From Chalara sp. BL73 (lineage: Eukaryota > Ascomycota > Leotiomycetes > Helotiales): a stretch of 64,000 bases of DNA. Positions 19,991 to 30,958 of this stretch are shown here, in pieces. The stretch is from contig CAKJVC010000139.1 in NCBI GenBank assembly GCA_918026815.1, positions 1-64,000 of the forward strand. Reading direction: 5' to 3'. How positions within the stretch are numbered: position 1 is the first letter of the stretch; the number at the start of each line of letters is the position of its first letter. A program made the position numbers and the translations under genes. Below the pieces are notes generated by a model. That model saw only the letters and a program-made list of their open reading frames with translations, did not search any database and was not told the origin of the DNA.

Positions 19991-21333
19991 TTTTCTGCGA
20001 AGTGATTTCTGAGCCTGTCAAAGAGAATTAATAGATACGTACAGATTGATTAAATATAAACTGATCTGGTGGACTAGAGTAAAGAGCTTTGAATACATTT
20101 GAATGAATTCCGCCAAAACTAGTCATCGGCTAAACCCATTAAAGGACGGCCTCGGTACCGGCAATGTTAAATGTGGAAAAAAAAAAGGCAAAAGTTAAAC
20201 AAATGATACCTGTTCACGGTTCGTCACATGGCAACACGTGACATAGACCTCTCTAAGGGAGATTCTCTCGCGCTTCACCTTCTCTCCCTAGTTTGGTATT
20301 CTCGCAATTAGGACTTACAGTTAGCTTACTAAAGCGTTCGTATTGGCTTGTGACGTTTCCAATTGCTCGGTTCTCTACCTTTTATCTTCAGACCATACGT
20401 AAGGCCAAGCGGTGTGCTGTGCAATATCTTTACAGCTATTCCTGGTATCTTGTTGCTGTTTGTACTTGCTTAGTTTCAGAACAGCCTTCCAACCCTTCTT
20501 AGCATGTCACAAAGGCAGGGACTTCTTCGAAGTTCATGACAGCTACGCGAGGCACACTCTGCGGCAAAAATTAGCGCTGGATAGTTAGGCGATCATAATC
20601 CTATAGAGAAGACACGAGACGGGCGCTGTGTCTTCAAAATGAACATGGCGGCTCTTTACACCCAATAAGTGATGACAGGAGCAATTAGATTGTTTAAATC
20701 GGATTAAAAGTCACAGATGTGAAACGGCCAAGCCTATTGGCCAGATTTGGCCTAGTCCCTCTTGGCACCGGGACCCTATTTTCATCCCTCTAGATAGTTG
20801 ATTCTATTAGCTCTACAATCAATATCATATGCCCTATTTTACAACCTATTCTGTGATAAGATCACCTACAATCTATCCGTTTGACAACAGAGGTCAAGAC
20901 TTGGCACAGACCATAGAACCATACAGATAGGAGCGGTAACTGCTTCCTTTTCTAAAAATACCATGAGTCAAATGTATACAATTCGAAACACGATCTTTAG
21001 TTCTTGAGGCTGTAAACCAGAAACTCAAAGATAACTCGTCCTTTTGTTTTCGTATTCGGCCTTGGCTTGAGCACCGCGTCATCGCTTCCCTGTGAACAAC
21101 TCTCAGCACTGAGCTTAGCGAAAACCTTATCATTGTCAGCGATAGTCCCGCACTAGCCGAAGGCTGCATATTTCAACAGACGGCCCCACGTGGTCTCTAT
21201 ATTTACTTTTCAAATAACAGTAACGACCACCAGTCCCTAAGTCAATGTCAGTATCCTTATTATCAAATTAAAGAGAATCACGTGGTGGCTTCCGTCTGGG
21301 AGGACTGTCATCCACACTAGCTCGGCTTTCTCT
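19991..21333. other. Intergenic region between ECH and second Zn2Cys6 gene
   Basis: No gene recognised. It holds the CGGTACCG site at 20153, two ACGTG-type elements near 20225-20245 (TCACATG, CACGTGAC), and a near-match GGCACCGG at about 20763. Confidence 0.5.
20153..20160. promoter_or_regulatory. CGG-N2-CCG palindrome upstream of enoyl-CoA hydratase
   Basis: CGGTACCG within CTCGGTACCGGC, about 163 bp upstream of the minus-strand start at 19990. Confidence 0.5.
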
Positions 21334-22541
21334 ATGCGACAGTTCCATACAAAATCACGATCCGGATGCGCTCAATGCAAATCCCGACGAATAAAGGTGG
21401 GTCAGGACCATAATTATTTCCAAACAGAAAGATTATTTACATAAAATAACTCTAGTGTGATGAATCGCGCCCTTCTTGTCGGAACTGTGTTCGAGCAAAG
21501 GTCCAATGCCCCTTTTTGGCAGCGGGCACCATTGGTCGCAGCACTCCTACGGCCGGCAACTCCACAGCAGCATCAGCATCACCATCACCATCACCATCAT
21601 CAACATCGCCAGGGCAAGTTACTCACATGACATCGCCTGAGAATGATCCGAGCAAGAAGCACCCGGAACCAATTTTCGACATACTTGATCTTGCGCTGAT
21701 GCACCACTTTACTGCTGTGACCTCTCTCGAATTATTCCTGGGAGAAAACCAACGAGAAGTATGGAAGATGGATTTCCCCAGACAAGCACGATCCAATGTA
21801 ATGATTATGCATGGCTTATTAGCAATCGCCGCATTACATATGACACATTTAGAACCTGAAGATATGCTGAAATATCGAACACGAGCTCTTCAGCATCATG
21901 ATCTAGGTTTACAAATTTTTAACTCTCAATTCAAAAGCTTGACTTCAGAGAACTCTGATATCATGTTTTCCTTTGGGCTGACACTCGTGGTTTGGGCATT
22001 TGCGTCACCATCGGCTTTTGGCCTCAAATCGTTATGGTTTGATGATCTCTTGAAACAGCTGGATCATGTAAGAGGGTGTAAGGCTATTTTCCAGCTTCAC
22101 ACGGAAGCAATTATGACAGGGCCGATTAGGAAATTCTTCGGCTTTCCTCACGAAAATCCTCAGAGTGTACTATCACCTGATGTTTTTAGGTCTATCGAAA
22201 ATCTCAAAATTCATGCGGCAGACGTGGTACATCTTCTAGCAATCGAGAATCTCGAGTGCAATCTTCGAAAGTCTATACTGAGGACCAGTGACTCACATAT
22301 TGCTATGGCTTGGTTGGCTCTCGTTGATGACGCGTTTTGGCTTCGCGTCAAGACCCATGAGCCAGTTGCGATAATGATTTTTGCACATTGGGCTCTCCTA
22401 CTCCGCCAGTATCAGACCGTATGGTGGATAGGTGGGTGGCCAGGTGCCATTGTCAGTGCTGTGGATACTATCTTGTCTGAGTCTGATAAAGTATGTCTTG
22501 GCTGGGATACTTGCGTGCAAGTCCTTTTATATTGTACATAA
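21334..22541 (+). CDS. Zn2Cys6 transcription factor (sterol-uptake-regulator-like)
   Basis: Two exons (21334-21396, 21456-22541) give 382 residues. The cluster is split by the intron: SGCAQCKSRRIK, then CDESRPSCRNCVRAKVQC, a complete Cys6 motif at residues about 12-38. A Ser/Pro linker encoded by a CATCAC-type trinucleotide run follows. The domain with LLAIAALHM and YRTRALQHHDLGLQIFN is typical of the Upc2-like group. The C-terminus is uncertain: a GTATGT donor at 22491 could splice to an exon ending near 22658 instead of reading through to 22541. It is a second possible regulator of the cluster. The role is inferred from position only. Confidence 0.85.
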
Positions 22542-23090
22542 ATCCAACCCAGTTGAATGAGTGAATTGTTTTGTGCAAATTAGAAAATCGCAAAATTCTC
22601 TATGAATAAATTACAGCCTTATCTCTATACTTCTTGCCGTATCCCATCTGCCGAATAGGCTAGGTCTATGGATCATACCTAGTCTAGTGGGAAGGTTCTG
22701 TATGTCAAATGATGATTCTAGATTTGTTGATCAAATATATCAATCAGGGAATGGTATTACTGTAGATAGATACCTCATATCCTTCATTTTTTACCTTCAT
22801 CCGTTACGATAGTTTTACCCCGTTATAGTAGCAGGTCACGCGGCATATCTAAGCACTTTAATTCCTTATTCTTGTGAAACCGTTAAGCCTGATTACCTGT
22901 TTTAGATTGGCGTATCCATGGCCACTTGCCCTTGTTATGGTTCTGTAAATAAATTCTATTCTAGTTGCTCAATCAAATTGATATACCCTATTCGAGATCA
23001 TTTTACGCCTAAATACAAGACTATACAATACGTCTAACAATTTTCTTTCTGTTCTATGCCATCGCCAAACCAAATAGCCATTCAGCTATC
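22542..23090. other. Intergenic region between convergent genes
   Basis: AT-rich 3' flanks. Nothing is recognised apart from the possible alternative last exon of the preceding gene (22584-22658). Confidence 0.5.
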
Positions 23091-24158
23091 CTACTTAGAT
23101 AGAGGTTGAATATCTTGAAGCTCAGAAGAATAGTCACTTGAAGGTATTTGCCGATCACCTTTTCCACTATTGTGACCGCTCATCAAAGGAAAAAAGGCTC
23201 CAGGAAAAGCAATCGTCATAAGAACCGCCCCAATAGCAACCATCCTAGATCAATCGTTAGCACCAAGAACAGTGCTCCACTACGAAATTTTAAGATAAAA
23301 GTGCAAAACTTACGCTCCATCTAGAATCATAAAGTCTTTCTCATTGCGCATCAACGCATTGCCCCAGCCACCGGCCATTTCGGGGATACTAAAGAAGCGA
23401 CAATTAGCATGAGACTATACTACTCCAGATTATATCTTTTTACCAGGGACATACCGATAGATGCAGCGGATTAAGATTGCTATGAAAGCAATAACCGTGG
23501 AAGTAATATAGAACGTAAAAGCTTTCTTGGACACTGGCATTGTGACTCGCTGAGCATCCCTTTCTTCTTTCCGATGCCTAAAGACCTTTTGTGTAAAGTC
23601 GATTGCCAAAATCCCACAGATGGCCATAGTTGCCGCCTGGAACACAATCCCCGCTATCATAATCTTGTTCCCGATATCGCGTGTCTTCGGTGAGCCTGTT
23701 TTATTGCTTGCCGAAGCTTGGACACCGCCTCCGACTAATTGAGTAACGAAACCGACTGCATCGCAGATGACAAACAGCCATGTATACAGGTTTGGCTTGA
23801 GAATGGAATATCGAGGACCGTAGTAGAAGACAAGGTGTTTGAGTGTAAGGTAGAGACCGGCAGCGAGTAGGGATGGAGAGACAATGAGAAGGAGACTTTG
23901 CATGATAAATCCACCGGTATTCCATGGGTTCGAGTGCATTATGATTCGACCAATATACCCAACGACTTCCCCTATACAACCAAGGCATACCAAAATCGAG
24001 TAGGCTTTTAGGCGATAGATATACCCAAGTATTACCTGCGTAATGGCACAAATGGCGAATACCACAACGAAGACGGTGTTGCCAGCGAGGTTCGGGTAGT
24101 ATCCATAAGTCGTATCTTCAACTGGACACTCTGGTGTTATTCTCGTACAGTCGTCCAT
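23091..24158 (-). CDS. RTA1-like seven-transmembrane protein
   Basis: Three exons (24158-23455, 23388-23314, 23244-23091) give 310 residues. The RTA1 (lipid-translocating exporter) signature is clear: YGYYPNLAGN at the start, GYIGRI in TM3, QLVGGGVQASA in TM5 and RCIYRIPEMAGGWGN before the last helix, which is assembled only after splicing intron 1. Seven hydrophobic segments and a cytosolic hydrophilic tail are seen. Members sit in the plasma membrane and are linked to resistance to lipophilic toxins. Here it may protect against or export a lipophilic substrate or intermediate of the cluster. No CGG-N2-CCG site was found within 300 bp upstream. Confidence 0.92.
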
Positions 24159-25358
24159 TTGAGATTCTTATGGCTAAACTTGAATAGTTCTGATTGACTC
24201 GTGGTTCGCGCGAATTTCAGGGAGTTGGATGGGAAAACCCCCAAAAATAGGATTCGAGGTGGCCGAGAACCGCGCAAAGACTATAACAAAAAAACGATGC
24301 TAGCTTCATCATGTCCTGAGTTGAAATTCTCGTTGATTATATAGAAAGATTCTTCGTAACAGTTGTGGCAGTGCCTTCATAAACACTATCCTATGTTCAT
24401 TTTTATGCTTCCTCACTTGCCAAGCATTGTTCCACATTTCTCGTTTATCGTTTATCGTTTATCGTTTACCGCTCACGAGAGTTGGTGACAAAGCAATGCG
24501 TCCAGACTTCATTCGTAGCTTGGCAAAGTTAATAACATATATAGTCAGTTCATGCTGCAAGATATCTGGACCGAGATCCGTTATATTCGCCGTTATTCCT
24601 GCCATCGCCGCGCAAGACATTCTAGAAAAGTGGGACAGAGGACGCTAGGTGTTCTGACAAAGTCTGATATTGTGAATAAAGGTGGCTGAGCAGGCTGTGA
24701 TGGGCGTGTCGTAAAGCTGAAGGTTCCTCTTAATCCTGGGGTAGCACCTAAAGCTGAACCCGGAACAACCGGAATCATCGGATCCAGCAATACACCTTGC
24801 CCTTGAGAAAAGCTTTCCCATACTTCAGTCCCTTTACAGCAATCTAGACAAAACTAAGGGATGAACTACTATTGTGGTTGCGTATCGATTGAGCACAATC
24901 TAGAAAACTAATATCATTTCGCGGTTAACAAGAGTGTTATTTGGAATGAAATGCATAATGAGTCGAAGCCTTCATAGTAAAAAGTTAATTACAAAAATAC
25001 TAAACCTAAAAAAAAAAAATATATAGTGAAACTTGAAAGAGTCTCTTTTAGAAATAGGTCCCGGTCATGTGCCACTGGTCCTGAACATAATTAGTAACCA
25101 AGATGATCATATGCCGATAATCGCGACATCCGGCTTGTTTAGCTGTCTGAAAAGCGCTTACTGGAACAAATTTTCAAATTAACCAAAATTTAACCTTTAT
25201 ACGAGTGTAAATTTTGGTGGTGGAGGCTTTTAAACATAATTTTAGAGGTTCCATGCACACACAAGTTTGACAGGAATATACAGTAGATTATGTGTAGTTA
25301 TAGGTGACTACTAGCTAACTGGTACCACAGATACAAGCTAGTTTCCCAGCTTATAACA
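24159..25358. other. Intergenic region with heptamer tandem repeat
   Basis: No gene recognised. A TCGTTTA heptamer is repeated four times at 24441-24468. The rest is AT-rich. Confidence 0.55.
24441..24468. repeat. (TCGTTTA)4 tandem repeat
   Basis: Four exact head-to-tail copies of a 7-bp unit, about 280 bp upstream of the RTA1-like start. Function is unknown. Confidence 0.8.
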
Positions 25359-26014
25359 CTATTGTACCCATGCTGGAGGGTTTCTATTGCCTTCACTGAC
25401 ATCTAGAGCAACCATGAAACGGGTGACTAGATTGTAAGCACCAACTGTTGCGGTAATCTCGACAATCTCCTGATAATTAAAGTCATTTGACTTAAGCTCC
25501 TCCTCAATGATGCCCTCTGGCACTTCCACGTTCCTAGTCATGGAGTCTGCATAACGAAGGACAGCCCACTGACGATCGTTAAGAGTACCCTGATTTTCTG
25601 GACTGAACTGCCTAACAACAGAGACCTTTTCCTCTGTTATGCCGCTAGATTCTCGTAGAAGTATCTCATGAGCGTTCCACTCGATCCAAGCTCTATTAAG
25701 TAGAGCAGGCCGGCAGATGGCGATCTCGCGAATGTCGTCTGACAATGAGGTTTTGGTCCTGATTGCGCCTAGTAAGGCGTTCCAGCCTGCTCATACAATT
25801 TATGTGTTAGAGAGCTGAAAGCCAGTTGACAAAAGATAATGGGCAACTGCCGGTGGAAACGAATCTTACCATCTGCCACTTTGGGGGCATGAAGCAACAC
25901 AAAATCGAGGGGAATCATCCCATCACCCCCCCGGCGTGCTTTAACACGCTCATAAACTTGTTTATCCTCCGCCGAGAGGCTGGGAGGAGGGTCCGGAAGG
26001 TAGGCAAGACGCAT
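25359..26014 (-). CDS. Carboxymuconolactone-decarboxylase/AhpD-like protein
   Basis: Two exons (26014-25870, 25786-25359) give 190 residues, standard for the fungal CMD-like group. Visible pattern: MRLAYLPDPPP, PLDFVLLHAPKVADGWNALLGAIRT, then the core REIAICRPALLNRAWIEWNAHE with conserved Glu, Arg, Trp and His, and EIVEITATVGAYNLVTRFM. The AhpD CxxC redox pair is absent, so peroxidase activity is unlikely. Relatives decarboxylate or isomerise aromatic-ring catabolites; the exact reaction is not predictable. It is divergent from the cyclase gene, and the shared 670-bp promoter holds a CGGCGCCG palindrome and a MITE. Confidence 0.88.
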
Positions 26015-26230
26015 TTTCGCTGACGCAGCAATTCCTAAGGGTCGGGTCCTTAATTGTTCAAATAGAAAGCTACAGATGCTTTCAATGGCGACATATATCT
26101 AGAACTGTCCCGGCTCCTGGTCGCTTGGTCAACTTAAGATATTCTTGGACCTAGGGCTCTAGAGAGGGGCAGGACTTCGCGGTTCTGTTATTGAAGAAAA
26201 GCGGGAGTGGCCACCATGAGCCGAGGATTT

Positions 26231-26238
26231 CGGCGCCG
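26231..26238. promoter_or_regulatory. CGG-N2-CCG palindrome in the CMD/cyclase divergent promoter
   Basis: CGGCGCCG within the perfect 12-bp palindrome TTCGGCGCCGAA. It lies 217 bp upstream of the CMD-like start and about 450 bp upstream of the cyclase start, just outside MITE C. Confidence 0.45.
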
Positions 26239-26248
26239 AAGATACTGG

Positions 26249-26562
26249 CTCGGGGAAAATTAAGTGACACTGCAAAAGAGCAAAAATCTTACAATTACCC
26301 AACTTCAACTTTAACTTTTTAGCAATGACCATAAGTCTTAATGTTCTAATTTTAATTTTTTTTAATTTAAAAAAAAGGAATATTAAAAGCCTTGCTAACA
26401 AATAGTATTTTTTTATTTTTAAAAAAAGGAATATTAAAAGCCTTGCTAACAAATAGTATTTTTTTATTTTAAAAAAAAAGTTATTTAATAATAGTGCATG
26501 TTAAAATGCAATAAGACTGATAAAGGATATATGTTTTGTGGGGTCACTTATTATTCTCCGAG
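26249..26562. mobile_element. MITE-like element with internal 51-bp tandem repeat (family C)
   Basis: The left end CTCGGGGAAAATTAAGTGAC faces the inverted right end GTCACTTATTATTCTCCGAG. The interior is AT-rich and holds two tandem copies of a 51-bp unit containing GGAATATTAAAAGCCTTGC (units at about 26371 and 26422). No coding capacity is seen, and a target duplication could not be defined. It inserted between the CMD-like and cyclase genes. Confidence 0.7.
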
Positions 26563-26685
26563 GGGCAGCCGGGTCTTTGCCGTGCACCCAAATGGATAGG
26601 CCGTAGCGAGGTCATTGGCGCTAAACAACCTACTTGTTGGCATCGGAAACTTTTGAAAGTCAAGTATCTTAAATACCTCGCAGCC

Positions 26686-27799
26686 ATGGCTGAATATACT
26701 GATCTACCTGGTTTTGATTCCCTTCCAAAGGTTGCGGAAATGCCACAGGGCTGCGCTTGGGGTGTTTTCGATAAAGATGGGAAAAAAGACCACTTAGGTT
26801 GTATTAACCTCCTCACACCAACCGTCATCAAAGAAGCCTACAAGGAAGCACGCGATGGTGTCTCCATTTCCTTGAACTGGCCGATGGGTGCCATTCACAA
26901 CCCTGGCTTCCAGCGGAAGCCACTTGTTCACACTGTCATTTCAGCTGAAGGGCCACCACTTCACACTCATGGCTTCGATGATGAAGTCCAGTTCAATACT
27001 CAGTGTTCAAGCCAGTGGGATGGCCTGGTGCACTTTGCATACCAAAAAACCGGGCATATGTACAATGGAATCAAGACTACAGTAGAAGAGTTGATTCAGC
27101 CTTTTGGGGAGAACGACGCAGACAAGGCTCTTCCAACTCTGAATCATTGGCACAATAGAGGCTGCCTAGTGGGCCGGGGCGTTCTGCTTGACTTCCGAGC
27201 ATATGCAGATACCCACGGCATTAAATATGACTGCTTCGATCACTACAGCATCACCATCAAGGACCTCGAGGCCACCGCTGAGTACCAAGGCACAAGTTTT
27301 AAACACGGGGACGTACTTATCATTCGAACTGGTTATACCGAAGAGTTAGGTAGCGCCAGCGCCGAGGCCCAGGCAAAGATGCTAGGTACCCATAAAGCAG
27401 TCGGACTAGAAGGTAGTATTGACGCTGCCCGCTGGATATGGAATCACCACTTCGCCGCTGTCGCCAGCGATTCTCTCGCTTTCGAAGTGATTCCACCGAT
27501 CCGCCCGGATGGCTCGCTTGCACCTACCAATGAACTAGGTAAGTCTCTTACAAGTTAAAACCTCCAATATCTATTTTTCTTATTCCTTTCCAAGGCAAAA
27601 GCTTACACTAAGGTTCTTTCTAGTGCTCCATTCGTACCTCATTTCTCTGTTCGGTATGAGTATTGGTGAATTGTGGGACCTTAAAGCTCTTGGAGAGCAT
27701 TGCGCGAAGACAAAGCGCTACGAGTTCCTCTTTACTTCTTCTCCTCTAAATATTTCCGGTTCTGTAGCTTCGCCACCTAATGCACTGGCACTCTTTTGA
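26686..27799 (+). CDS. Cyclase-family metal-dependent hydrolase (PF04199)
   Basis: Two exons (26686-27538, 27624-27799) give 342 residues. The N-terminal LPGFDSLPKV and the metal/substrate segment FNTQCSSQWDGLVHFAYQ (about residues 105-122) are typical of the fungal cyclase branch. RGVLLDFRAYA and GDVLIIRTGY follow, and FAAVASDSLAFE supplies the conserved C-terminal metal-site region. The family includes kynurenine-formamidase and isatin-hydrolase relatives that hydrolyse amide or cyclic substrates using a divalent metal. The ATG at 26686 was chosen over the longer open frame because the upstream part runs into MITE C. Ring-opening in the cluster is a plausible role. Confidence 0.9.
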
Positions 27800-28290
27800 T
27801 AGGCTCAATAACTTGGCAGAGGAACTAAAATGATGTTCGAAAGTGCCACAGACCAAATCCCCGTATTTAATACGTCATTCTCTCTTTCATTACAATACAA
27901 CCAAACCAACCCATATTTTGTGATCTTGTTCTCTGACAGAAATGTTTTTCTGTACTTCTTCAAGCCTTACCAAAATCCGGCTAAAGAGGTGCGTTTAGGT
28001 CAGTATGCTGCACCCGCACCCTGGACGACTGGATTCATTAAAAAAAAGGGGGGGGAGTAGTTCGTTATCGGGTCTTTCGATTAGCTTCATCTCTGGCTGG
28101 CCTCGGTGATACTTACAAACGCGAACCTCCGTTAGCGTCGGCCTGTAGACAGCCCACCGACTTCCATCTCCTTCCCCGCACTATCTAGTACGCACATTAA
28201 GATCGCTTTAAAATCTTGATTACTCTTCCGTAAGTTCATCGCCAGTTGATTGCTACACCAACGTATCCGCTATTGCACTATTCCCTCAAC
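27800..28290. other. Intergenic region before SDR 2
   Basis: No gene or palindromic regulator site is seen. A half-site CTCGGTGATA lies near 28100. Confidence 0.5.
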
Positions 28291-29311
28291 ATGTCTTATG
28301 CTTACCTGACTGGGGGCGCTAATGGCATCGGCCGCGCCGTAGCTAAGATGCTTGTAAAGAATAAGTATGTCACAAGCTATATACATCCGGGGGAAAGTTT
28401 TAACGCCAATACTAACAAATTCACTCTTCCAGTGTTAAAGTTTTTATAGCCGATCGCGATATAGGCGGAGCTGAAGATTTGGTTGCAGAATTGAACCAAT
28501 CTTCCAATGTTGCTTCTTGTGCGCTCGTCGATGTCGCTGACTGGGACTCGCAAGCCAAGGCATTCTCCCAAGCTGTCGCAGAGTTCGGTCGCATTGACTA
28601 TGTATATCCCATCGCTGGAGTGGGTGCAAGGCGATGGATACTTCCGAACGGGGAGGCCAGTGGTTTTCAGAAGCCAGATTTAGCCTGCATTGACATCGAT
28701 CTTACAGGCTTTCTGTATATGATCTCACTCGCGGTTCAACAATTTCGAAGGCAAGAAGTCGGTCCGCATGGCTTTAGGGGTAAAAGTGAGCTATGATAAC
28801 TCTTAATGACCGTGCACCTTTATTGATATCGTCCGCAGTCGTTGCAGTCGGCTCCACCAGCGGCCTCTACTGCTGTCCTACGCTGCCAGTCTACACCGCC
28901 GCAAAACAGTGAGTTTCGACTGCTTTTAAATAAGGGAACTGGGGGGCGCTAACGGGTGAATCTTGATTCAGCGGTGTGGTCGGTTTTATTAGAAGTTACG
29001 GCAAATATCTGCTAACGGAGAAGATGACGCTGAATGGTGTGAATCCAAATGTTGTCAAAACAAACATCTCAACTGCGGCGTTTTATGAAAAGCTTGATGC
29101 GCTTGACCTCCTATCGCCAATTGAAGGCGTCGTTGAGGTATTCCAAACGCTCCTTGGCAAAAATGATGCATCAGGAGAATGTTTTGAAGTTGGGCCAAAC
29201 TACAATAAGCAGGGACCAGTATCGAGAGCTCCACTAGAGTATCTTGATGCAGAGACGAAGGCACTGATGGAACTCCTGTATGATAGAGGGCTTCCTCTAC
29301 AGCTTCCATAG
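28291..29311 (+). CDS. Short-chain dehydrogenase/reductase
   Basis: Four exons (28291-28364, 28433-28785, 28839-28908, 28972-29311) give 278 residues. The cofactor motif is TGGANGIGRAVA at residues about 7-18. Asp in VDVADW, a PIAGVG in place of NNAG, catalytic Ser in VAVGSTSGLY and the YTAAKHG active-site Tyr/Lys (split by intron 3) complete a classical SDR. The substrate-binding C-terminus is GVNPNVVKTNIS onward. It probably oxidises a hydroxyl intermediate with NAD. All introns have good GT-AG signals. Confidence 0.9.
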
Positions 29312-30193
29312 TAGGCAGGATTTGTGCATACCATAGTTCGATTTGCGTATGGCCGAACCTCCAGAATATGCAATTACTTCCTCTGTTGCCAAGAGTAGCC
29401 GAACAGGAATGTACTCAAAGGACAAACGAACAAAGACTGCCTTATCAAGTTATACGTTTGAGAAAGTTGCCTTTGGTGCCAAACTTTGCATGGTTGGTTG
29501 AGCTAGCATTAAGCGTGTGCCGAACGGCGCTTACTGCACTATATTTTCGATAGACATCATTCTCAAATGTATACATGCTTCCCGGTTCTCTGCAGATCTT
29601 ATCTACGTTGACGCTTATTGGGCATCGTGTTGACCCCTGACGATCACCGGGGTCGGCCTAGGAGACCTAAGCGATAAACTATTCACTCTGCTAGGAGACA
29701 CTTATCGCGCAAGGGTGGGTTTCTTCATGTCCTATAGCATAGAAAGATCAATTGAACCGCATGCCTTCCAACACTTAGATCTAGGGAAACAGCCTACCGA
29801 CAGGAGATGAGATATGGACTTTTATGTGATCTGCTTTACAGGACAGAAGCATTCAGCGTGCAGGAGTACAAAAGTAAATAGATTTGCTCGGCATCGTATG
29901 CTGCTCGGTGCCGAAAAGTCGTGGATGGAAGTAGCAGGCCCACACCGAAACCTCATACTCCCCGCATCATAGCCCCCAACCTTTCGGCTCGGTAGCTTGA
30001 TTGCGAACATTATGATTAATGCCTATAGGGTAAGTGCAACATTTTGCCGCCTAAACCGAACGACCGCCATCTAACTGTAAGGTGGATAGAGAAGTGAGGC
30101 ACAAATCAAGTCCTATTGATACGAAGACTAATCTCCGTCCCTTCTACTACGCCCCGAACCTCCCAACCATACCTTTCATACCCCTGGCTACTC
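29312..30193. other. Intergenic region downstream of SDR 2
   Basis: No gene recognised. It holds a CGGTGCCG site at 29906 that has no clear intact target gene; the nearest feature is the decayed SDR. Confidence 0.5.
29906..29913. promoter_or_regulatory. CGG-N2-CCG palindrome, orphan
   Basis: CGGTGCCG within CTCGGTGCCGAA, the same context as at 117 and 12771. It lies 3' of the SDR gene and 3' of the SDR pseudogene. It may mark a lost cluster gene or act at a distance. Confidence 0.35.
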
Positions 30194-30760
30194 TTACCAC
30201 GTGGCATTCCTACGCTCGACGCTAACTCCATGAACCTTCATGATAGTGCCTGTAATAAATGAGGCGTCACCACTTGCCATGAATATCGCCGCGTTTGTGA
30301 CATTCTTTGTTTCCACCAGCCTACATAGTAGGACATCTGACACAAATTTGGCATGATTCTCCGGCCCGGTATTGCCTGCTAGTAATGGAGCGATGACATT
30401 CGCATGGATATTCAGAAGTCCAAGATCCAAGGCCCTTTGCTGCCTAGACAGAGAATGTTAGTTGGGTCTCGCATCGGTATTCGACGAGTAATAGCATACT
30501 GTATTAATGGCTCTATTACTAACGCTGTATAAATCCAGATCTGAAAGAGAACATTAGCCCTTATGAACAGAAAAGTTTAGACATCAACCATACTAGGCGT
30601 GGTCTGATACTGCTGATAGAACATATGTTGATAATGAATCCGCCGCCGAACTTCTCTAGTACAGTAACAGTGGTTTGAATGGATGAGAAGTTGCTCTTAA
30701 TACTGAAAATGCGCTCAAACTCACAGAGGGAGACTGAGAATGCTGGTTGTTAGGGAGTTG
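30194..30760 (-). pseudogene. Decayed SDR gene
   Basis: Minus-strand fragments follow the order of a classical SDR: LEKFGGGFIINICSISSIRPR, then YSVSNRAINT, then RALDLGLLNIHANVIAP, then FVSDVLLCRLVETKNVTNAA and SFITGTIM. The catalytic YxxxK reads Y-S-V-S-N, so the lysine is lost. The exon joins do not keep frame before RALDLG, and the N-terminal Rossmann glycine motif is missing upstream. It is most likely a truncated relic of a third SDR of the cluster. Confidence 0.7.
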
Positions 30761-30958
30761 TTAGCAATATCTTCTTTGATATCATGGCACATAAGCCTTT
30801 ATATAACTGTTTTGCTCTGGGGTCGGAGACCGCTAGGATGGGGATCTTAATTTTCTTGTCAAAACAAACAATTTAAAATTCACAGGTAGACGCTTCATAT
30901 CCCCAAAAAGATGTGTTTAAACGTAATTCTATTGACTAAATCTTTTCAAAGAGACTCA

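Noticed and set aside
26536..26685. Upstream extension of the cyclase open frame
   Set aside because: It runs into the right end of MITE C and lacks cyclase similarity. The ATG at 26686 starts the family-like N-terminus.
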